64,000 nt of DNA, from NCBI GenBank assembly GCA_020744225.1, contig JAGMWG010000004.1, forward strand, positions 248,001 to 312,000. The letters are read 5' to 3'. This DNA is from Paraphoma chrysanthemicola. Lineage: Eukaryota > Ascomycota > Dothideomycetes > Pleosporales > Phaeosphaeriaceae. The translations under genes and the position numbers were made by a program. Under the pieces are notes generated by a model. It worked only from the letters and a program-made list of their open reading frames with translations, did no database searches and was not told the origin of the DNA. This document shows, in pieces, positions 58,009 to 64,000 of this stretch (positions are counted from its first letter, which is position 1; each line of letters opens with the position of its first letter).

Positions 58009-58935
58009 CTACTCCTCAGTAATAGGTGCTAGGTTTGTAGGAATCGAGAATAGTCCCTTGGTAACCCCAGCCTTCATGGCCTTCTTGCCTCGCTGGTTCG
58101 GATTGCGATTTAATTTGGCGTCCAGCTGTGGCAAGCTCACATCAGAGTTGGCAGATGTCTTGCGAGACTTGCCCTTACGAGTGATTGACGGCGTAGAATT
58201 CTTCTCGAGTACGTCACTTGCCGTAGTTGAGTTGCCGCGGGCTGCCAACTTCTTGACCTTTTGAGCGATGCGCTCCTCCTCCTCCCGCTTCTCTGTGAGC
58301 TCAAACCACACAGTCGTGCGATCCTCTCCTTTCTTGACGCGAATCTCCACCTCCTCCGTCAACTTGTCCATGCCCTGATGATAAGACAGCGCCGCTGCGG
58401 GTGCCGATGGCTTCTTATCCTCGAGGTGTCGGTTTTTGAGCATCCCCCAATTACCAACTCGGCCTTCTTTCATGTGTTTCCAGATCTGGTTTGGTCCATC
58501 CTTGTGCCATGTTCGCAGGTGCTTGGTGCACTGCTGCGAGTTGACACAAAATTGATTACTGCAACGACGCCACTTTCCCTTCTCCTCATCCCATACCCAC
58601 TCAAGACAAAGCGCGAAGGTGAACTTTTCAAAATCCTTCTTCTTCTTGGTCCCTGCGCCAGGCACGTGATGGGTGTTCTTGAAGACCTTCCCGATCGCGG
58701 GATTCTTGGTGTTTACGTCCATGTCCTGCCATCCGGGTACCAATTCTTTCCACGGAAAGTTCCCTGGATGGATCTCTTCATCGTCGTCGTGACGGCGTTT
58801 TTCGGCCTCTGGAATGATTAGAGTTGTGCCCTTGGTACCGGCGGCCGGTCGCTCGTTTGTCTGGCTCAAAGACTGGTTCCGTGAACGACCGATATTTGAC
58901 TTGCTCTTGGTTGGTGGCATGATTTGTCCTGCCAA
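58009..58935 (-). CDS. Basic protein with possible zinc-binding Cys/His region
   Basis: A single exon of 308 codons. I do not recognise the family. The central part (about 105-145) has Cys and His spaced as a possible zinc site: CLEW, then RRCSNQFC, QQCTKHL and TWHKDG. N- and C-terminal regions are Lys/Arg- and Ser-rich (KAGVTKG, SITRKGKSRK, RNPNQRGKKAMK), suggesting nucleic-acid binding or nuclear location. A Glu/Arg-rich helix (LTEKREEEERIAQKVKKLA) lies between them. Zinc binding is inference, as no known finger pattern fits exactly. Two Met codons (58935 and 58920) could start the protein. Confidence 0.62.
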   Translation of the reverse strand: MAGQIMPPTKSKSNIGRSRNQSLSQTNERPAAGTKGTTLIIPEAEKRRHDDDEEIHPGNFPWKELVPGWQDMDVNTKNPAIGKVFKNTHHVPGAGTKKKKDFEKFTFALCLEWVWDEEKGKWRRCSNQFCVNSQQCTKHLRTWHKDGPNQIWKHMKEGRVGNWGMLKNRHLEDKKPSAPAAALSYHQGMDKLTEEVEIRVKKGEDRTTVWFELTEKREEEERIAQKVKKLAARGNSTTASDVLEKNSTPSITRKGKSRKTSANSDVSLPQLDAKLNRNPNQRGKKAMKAGVTKGLFSIPTNLAPITEE

Positions 58936-60080
58936 GAGTTTTTGCTGGTTTGGGTTGATGAGCGCTTTAGACCTGGAAGATTATCAGGTCTGCTCCGATT
59001 TGGGGTGTGCTGATTGATGCTTCTGATTTCGTGGTCGATGCTTCTGAGTTGTAGTTCACGAGTTGCGGTCCCGTGTAGAGAGCATAAAGCAAAGGCAACG
59101 CGTGCAACAATTTTGAATGTACAGGTATGCACACTACCAGCCGACAATGTTCTCTCCTAGCTCTGTCACTTCGTCTGACTAAGTGATTTCCAGCCAAAGA
59201 CTAGCAGTGCGATTGCATTTCGCCAAGGCAGCTGCTGTGAAAGCTCGAGTCTCCAGGCCCTAATCCTAAGCTCACTAGCTGTTAGCATACAACGCAGGCT
59301 CGTTATCTGGCATTGACCGCTGCTAAGCTACTCGCTCGATGGACTACATCATTTCGGACAGCACATCACGAATTCGAGATGCGTATTGCTGGCCCTACCA
59401 GCGGGCATAGATTTTGTCCACAGGCTTCAAAAGCAATCCTTGATATTTGATTTTAGCATAAAGATTCGCCCGATACTTAGATAACACTGCTCCAGAGCTT
59501 GGCAGGACTTTCAGGAGCTGATGCTATCTCCGAAGTCGCCCAGTGACCGTCGAGGCTTACTTCAGCAACTCGCAATTGCAATCTCCACACGAGAGTATTT
59601 TCTGTTCGAAGTGAGCTTATTTTCACGTTCCAAGGCTTTCATCATAAACAGGTGCAATGACCAAGGATGTCTCGTACAGCCCTGCAGAAGGTGATATTGT
59701 GAAAAGACAAATGATCGATGTCGATGACAGTATAAGCCCACAGTTCCTGCTGAAAGGGGGCAAATACTAGCAGATCCTCACGCCTGTTATCCCTTGGTAA
59801 TGAATTTCTTCTGTAGCTACCATGTCCGCTTACTTTTGCATCCCCGCACTATGACATATACTAAGGTGAGGTTCCATCTTCCTAGGAGTGAATGCGGCTT
59901 GCTACGTTTCCCCACAATGAGTCTTATACGCCACGCAAACGTACCTTTCCTTATAAATTGAACCTGTCCCCCCTCTCGAGACTCTACAATAGCACAATTC
60001 CTCAACCTCAACCTCTCGACCGTACACTCTCGAACTTGAAAAGCCTCACTGAGCCAGTAGCAAAAACAATCTCCGCCAAA
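58936..60080. other. 1.1-kb divergent intergenic region
   Basis: Lies between the 308-residue protein gene and the second APH-like gene. A TATAAAT box (59952-59958) fits the plus-strand gene. No coding sequence is recognised; the in-frame codons from 59892 include the TATA box and are unlikely to be translated. Confidence 0.5.
59952..59958 (+). promoter_or_regulatory. TATA box of APH-like paralogue 2
   Basis: TATAAAT lies 123 bp before the ATG at 60081. It decides the start: transcription should begin downstream of the earlier in-frame ATG at 59892. Confidence 0.5.
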
Positions 60081-62348
60081 ATGCTCTCTTTCATAGGGAA
60101 AATCTTCTTCCCTGCTACCGCTCACCCCCAGCTAGAGCCGCAATACCACGCACCCATCAACGCTTTACACAGCCGACGATCGACGAAGAGAGCGACCCAT
60201 CAAGATCGAGACAAACGCTCTCACGAAGTTGCTGCACTCTATCAAGGCGTCCGACAACGTCTTGGGTTGAAATCGCCCAAGCAAAACGAAGTGTCGACAT
60301 GTATTCCTCCACTGCCAGGCTCAGACACTTCGCTCGTCGAGACTGACTCGACAAAATCAACTGATTCGGTTCCAACGGACGAGTGCATCTCATCACCGGC
60401 GAGCGACGGCGACACGGCTCGAGGCCATTCTGCAATGGATCCTAACAATGCCACATCCATCGACACTCAGCAACCCCCGCCTCGTGTTGCTGCTATGGTT
60501 CAAGGATCGCATGAGACCCTTTATTCTAAAGACTCCGGCTATGCCTCAGATGGTCGGGGAAATATCTTTCGTAATTCGGTGGCGAACAAGAAGGGCAAAT
60601 TGCGTCGCATGGGGCAACGCCTTTCAAACAAGTACATGCGCCTTTTGCATAGCACGCCTAAGGAACCATGTGATGAGGACTTACAGCAGGAGCGCAAGAA
60701 TGATGGTTTAGAAGCAGCCGCGAATCTTGAGAAAGGTGAGGAGAAGGAAAACGACCATGGCGACCTTGACGATGGAGTCGCCGAGGACGTCGATGGAGAG
60801 GATGAAAACGGCCAGGAAGGCGATGATGAGGAAGGGGCGTATCCTCGCTGCGATTTCAAGACCATCGAGACTGTCTCAGACGAGAAGCTTCGTGAACTGG
60901 TATCGCTCCATTGTGTTCTGGATGGTGATGCATGCCATGTGCAGGTCGAACGACGCGGCAAAGGTACCTACAACTTTGCCGCAATTCTCTCCTCGAGCTA
61001 CAAAAATGTTCGGAAGGGTTTTGTCGTCCGGATACCTGGCCACGCCACACGTGCTCACTGGAATGAGGATGATGAACACGCGATGGAGCGGGAAGTCCAA
61101 CTTGTTGAACATATTCGCAAGAACACCACGGCTCCTGTCCCAGGGATTCTCCATTACTCCACGAAGCACGACAATCTCATTGGGTTCCCCTACATCCTCA
61201 TGACGCAACTACCTGGGAAGGATGCTTTCAGCATTTGGTTCGACGGGGATGATTATTATAACGACGACGTGGAGCTCATGTTCCAACACGCGGACAATCC
61301 CTCCACTGCAACGGAAGCAAAGCGCATCACATTCCTTCGCTCACTAGCACGTTACATGACTGAGATACAGACTCTGTCTTTCGAAAAGATTGGAATGCCG
61401 CTCTTTACCGACGACGACGAAGCCCCAGCAGTAGGCCCGATATATGAATGGAGCGCTGATGGTTCAGACACAGCTCGCAAACGGGGACCATTCCGCACCA
61501 CCGTGGACTATGCCTTCTATGGTCTGACGTCCCAACTCATTTCTCTCTCGCCTACCGCTGATAAGTCACAAATTGGCGTTTTGAAGTTCTTTCGGCAAGT
61601 TCTAACGCAGTCTCCTTTCAAGGCCACGGGCCCGGAGACGTTCACTGTCTACCACCGTGATCTTGACTTTCAGAATATCCTCGTTGACGAAGATGGCAAC
61701 ATCACTGGCATCATCGACTGGGATAAGGCATTTGTAGCTCCACGCTGTATTGGCGCAGCAGCCGCACCTCTCTTCTTGCAAAAGGACTGGTTGCCGGACT
61801 ACTTGAATAACCTAGACTGCGCGCCTCACATGGGATGGAAGACTCACTACTATCGGGAGATATATGCAGCTGCCCTTGTGGAAGCTGGAAACCCCGATGC
61901 TATTTTCGCCACCAAGTCGGCGATTTATCGGTCCGCATTCACGGCCTTCTGCGACATCGATGGCTACGGCAAGCTGGAATTGATGGACAAACTCCTTCGA
62001 GAGATACCGCATTGTCGCTTGAAGTCTCCTGAGTTTGCGCGCGGTCTGGGCCTGGGCTGGAAGGATGCTGAGGCTATGCTCAAGGTCGAGCTGGCTAAAG
62101 TGCTCAAGCCGGAACTTCCTCCGCACAATCTACTGGCGGATTTGGATGCCGAGATGACGCTTAAGAAATGGTACCTTGACTTTAATGTTGAGGATGAAGA
62201 TGAGGATGAGGGAGAAGACGACGAAGATGAGGAGTCCGAGGATTCGGATGAAGAGAACGAGGACGAGGACACCGAGACAGAGGGCGAAGAGTCAGACGAG
62301 GAGTCAGCATCAGGCTCCGAGTGCAACGAAAATGATGGAGACGATTGA
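60081..62348 (+). CDS. APH-fold phosphotransferase-like protein, paralogue 2
   Basis: A single exon of 755 residues, paralogous to the gene at 38330-40684 on the other strand. Start MLSFIGKIFFPATAHPQ is the first ATG after the TATA box. About 280 low-complexity residues, with an acidic run, precede the kinase-like domain: GFVVRIPGHATRAHW (Arg replaces the Lys of paralogue 1), GFPYILMTQLPGKDAFSIWF, catalytic loop HRDLDFQN, metal block GIIDWD, and the shared APRCIGAAAAPLFLQKDW. Unlike paralogue 1, it ends in about 50 almost purely acidic residues (Glu/Asp/Ser), encoded by GA-rich DNA. Substrate unknown. A regulatory or pseudo-kinase role is possible given the Lys-to-Arg change, but many fungal members have Arg there, so this is not proof. 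Confidence 0.82.
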   Translation: MLSFIGKIFFPATAHPQLEPQYHAPINALHSRRSTKRATHQDRDKRSHEVAALYQGVRQRLGLKSPKQNEVSTCIPPLPGSDTSLVETDSTKSTDSVPTDECISSPASDGDTARGHSAMDPNNATSIDTQQPPPRVAAMVQGSHETLYSKDSGYASDGRGNIFRNSVANKKGKLRRMGQRLSNKYMRLLHSTPKEPCDEDLQQERKNDGLEAAANLEKGEEKENDHGDLDDGVAEDVDGEDENGQEGDDEEGAYPRCDFKTIETVSDEKLRELVSLHCVLDGDACHVQVERRGKGTYNFAAILSSSYKNVRKGFVVRIPGHATRAHWNEDDEHAMEREVQLVEHIRKNTTAPVPGILHYSTKHDNLIGFPYILMTQLPGKDAFSIWFDGDDYYNDDVELMFQHADNPSTATEAKRITFLRSLARYMTEIQTLSFEKIGMPLFTDDDEAPAVGPIYEWSADGSDTARKRGPFRTTVDYAFYGLTSQLISLSPTADKSQIGVLKFFRQVLTQSPFKATGPETFTVYHRDLDFQNILVDEDGNITGIIDWDKAFVAPRCIGAAAAPLFLQKDWLPDYLNNLDCAPHMGWKTHYYREIYAAALVEAGNPDAIFATKSAIYRSAFTAFCDIDGYGKLELMDKLLREIPHCRLKSPEFARGLGLGWKDAEAMLKVELAKVLKPELPPHNLLADLDAEMTLKKWYLDFNVEDEDEDEGEDDEDEESEDSDEENEDEDTETEGEESDEESASGSECNENDGDD
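62190..62335 (+). repeat. GAN-rich low-complexity tract coding an acidic tail
   Basis: Runs of GAG/GAT/GAC/GAA codons encode the acidic C-terminus of the APH-like protein. Such tracts can change length by replication slippage. Confidence 0.7.
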
Positions 62349-62881
62349 TCTGATAGCAAATTGAGCGTGTACAAGTGTCCAGCTGTTTAGCTCCGTGGTG
62401 CTCGCTGGATGTCGTCGAGCGAGCTACACAATGTGCCGCGCCGAGGTGAAATCGCATCACGCTTGAACTTCCAAGCTTGACAACAAGCTATGCACATGAC
62501 TGAGATCGAATAGATGGAATTCATTGTAAGAAGGGGATCTGTTGATTCGTTTGGCGCACTTCCGCCAACAATTTACGATTAGTTCACATCAACTAATCAC
62601 TACGTATGTTCTCTTTTCGATCGCGAGTCAATCGCAATTGGGCATAAAAATTGTCAAATATGCATATTAGAAGTAAATCGAATAAAAAGATCTTCACTCA
62701 AGGCAATCATCGAATCAGAAAGGCCGCCTGGATATGAATCTTTACTCCACGTGACTACGCGCTAGCGCATCTGCCTTGATTTCTATACCTCATGGCAGCG
62801 CACAAAAAGATTACTCTTTCACTCAAGTACCAGCTCAATACTCCTCCAACACTGAACACCCCACAGGCAGTTTCATTCATC
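62349..62881. other. 533-bp intergenic region
   Basis: AT-richer than the neighbours at 62590-62700. No gene. An in-frame ATG at 62792 could extend the next gene upstream. Confidence 0.45.
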
Positions 62882-64000
62882 ATGATGACGCAGGATGAGC
62901 GCCACGAGACGCGAGAGCGTTATGGCGACAACCGAAAGCGCAATATGGCTGCGCAAAAGCAGTTCCGTGAGTATGTTTGGTCCTTCGGTCCTACCTTACA
63001 GTAGTTACTAACTTGAAACAGCGCGATCAAGAAGTACAGAGCTCTACAGCTTGTGTATGATAATCGAAGTTGAGTACAGGACCTCCACACTGACCTTAAG
63101 GTAGACATGGTCTGGCGAAGAACGACCCGAAACATTGACAAGATGCCTCGCGATGGCTGGAAGCCACGATGAAGACGCTCACACAAGATTTTGCGAGCGC
63201 GGAGTGTCACGAGCTCGCGGACAGCGTATGGCCCACGTATGATCATACCGTGGATATTGACTAACTTAAGCAGATCTACCACACTCTCCCTCGAGAACTA
63301 CGCGACACCATCTACAAGCATTATTGGGTCGGGAAACCCGCTAAAGAAGCTTTCTATGGCGTGCGATATCAGAAGCTTAGCAACACATCGTGGACGCACT
63401 CGAGCGATCGAGAGTCGTGCCAGTGCTTTTGTCTCGACGAACTCCCACACATCGTGCAACATCAGATCGTCGGTCTGGAAATGGCTCGCGAGGTAGCGAT
63501 TGCTTACTATAAGGCGATGCCAGACGATCGCTTGGGATATGACATTACCACTCTCGCAACTTTCCTGATGAAGGATCACTTCCATCTCGGCATCGTTCCT
63601 GCTGATCATATGCGACGACTACACATTACTATCTCGCCTATCAGGTGCCCGAAGCTTGTCATGCAGGTTCACGGTGAGTACTGCATATCGTTGGAAGGAC
63701 AGCAGCTCGCGAAGAAGAGTATGGGCTCTCTGGCGAAGATACAGCAGAAAGATGGCTTCTGGTTGATTATCACACTTGGGGGAGGCATATGGGGATCCCG
63801 GACGGATCAAACTATGGAGGCTATGCGGCCAGTCTACAAGAACTTGAAGCAAACTGGCATGCGCACTCATGTCTATGGGCGACCCAGCACCAAGTCGTGT
63901 CCAGTAGTGCGGCTCGATGGTATGTCGAGGCAGGAGTGGTATGAATTCTGTAAGGCTCAGCATCCGTTCCACGCGAATTTGGAGCAAACCAATTGCAGTA
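62882..64000 (+). CDS. F-box-like protein, partial (runs off window)
   Basis: The last exon, open from 63274 to the window end with no stop, encodes about 242 residues beginning IYHTLPRELRDTIYKHYW. This LPxELRDxIY opening is typical of the F-box-like proteins abundant in Dothideomycetes, often of unknown target. Preceding intron 63226-63273 (GTATGG...CAG, CTAAC branch) joins it to a short exon, MKTLTQDFASAECHELADS, starting at ATG 63169. Further upstream, a basic exon from ATG 62882 (RERYGDNRKRNMAAQKQF) and intron 62971-63021 (TACTAAC branch) lead to FRDAIKKYRALQLVYDNR, but linking this to the next exon needs a weak GTTGAG donor. So either one gene starts at 62882, or the F-box-like gene starts at 63169. 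Confidence 0.6.

Noticed and set aside
1..64000. CRISPR arrays or intact transposons
   Set aside because: No regularly spaced direct repeats, transposase or reverse-transcriptase frames were seen.

Overview
The window reads as nuclear DNA of a filamentous ascomycete (Pezizomycotina), most likely a Dothideomycete; the class is inferred from gene content only. It holds about 24 protein genes on both strands, most interrupted by one to three short introns (usually 47-75 bp) with GT...AG ends, CTAAC/CTGAC-like branch sites and intact reading frames across the joins. Characteristic fungal families include an AflR-type Zn2Cys6 regulator, a HET-domain protein, a STAND/NACHT-ankyrin protein, a fused HIS4 and an L-arabinitol dehydrogenase. 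I saw no bacterial operons, CRISPR arrays, rRNA or convincing tRNA genes, and no intact transposon.

Layout. 1-1638: 3' part of the ribosome-biogenesis gene NOC2, then an empty 3 kb. 4.7-8.0 kb: an AflR-like regulator converging on mitochondrial lysyl-tRNA synthetase. 8.5-8.9 kb: a 74-bp near-perfect inverted repeat next to a tiny dubious ORF. 9.6-14.1 kb: a secreted beta-helix protein and a zinc alcohol/formaldehyde dehydrogenase. 15.2-17.3 kb: HET-domain protein. 18.4-23.3 kb: membrane acyltransferase, 2-oxoglutarate-dependent oxygenase, FRG1 homologue. 25.5-30.6 kb: glyoxalase-fold protein and a 1,395-residue NACHT-ankyrin protein. 32.5-37.3 kb: arrestin-like trafficking adaptor and HIS4. 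38.3-45.7 kb: APH-fold kinase-like protein and two proteins of unknown function. 46.2-53.3 kb: SNM1/Artemis nuclease, SAGA subunit ADA3, membrane RING protein. 54.1-62.3 kb: L-arabinitol 4-dehydrogenase, two unknown proteins, a second APH-fold paralogue. 62.9-64.0 kb: a partial gene running off the window, with an LPRELRD opening typical of fungal F-box-like proteins.

Most genes are unrelated housekeeping functions (ribosome assembly, mitochondrial translation, histidine synthesis, DNA repair, chromatin acetylation, pentose catabolism). Between them sit accessory genes of the self/non-self and fast-evolving kind: HET, NACHT-ankyrin, APH-like paralogues and lineage-restricted proteins. Exon joins were worked out by hand from splice consensus and frame. 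The least certain models are the 5' ends of the RING and last genes and the last intron of the NACHT-ankyrin gene.
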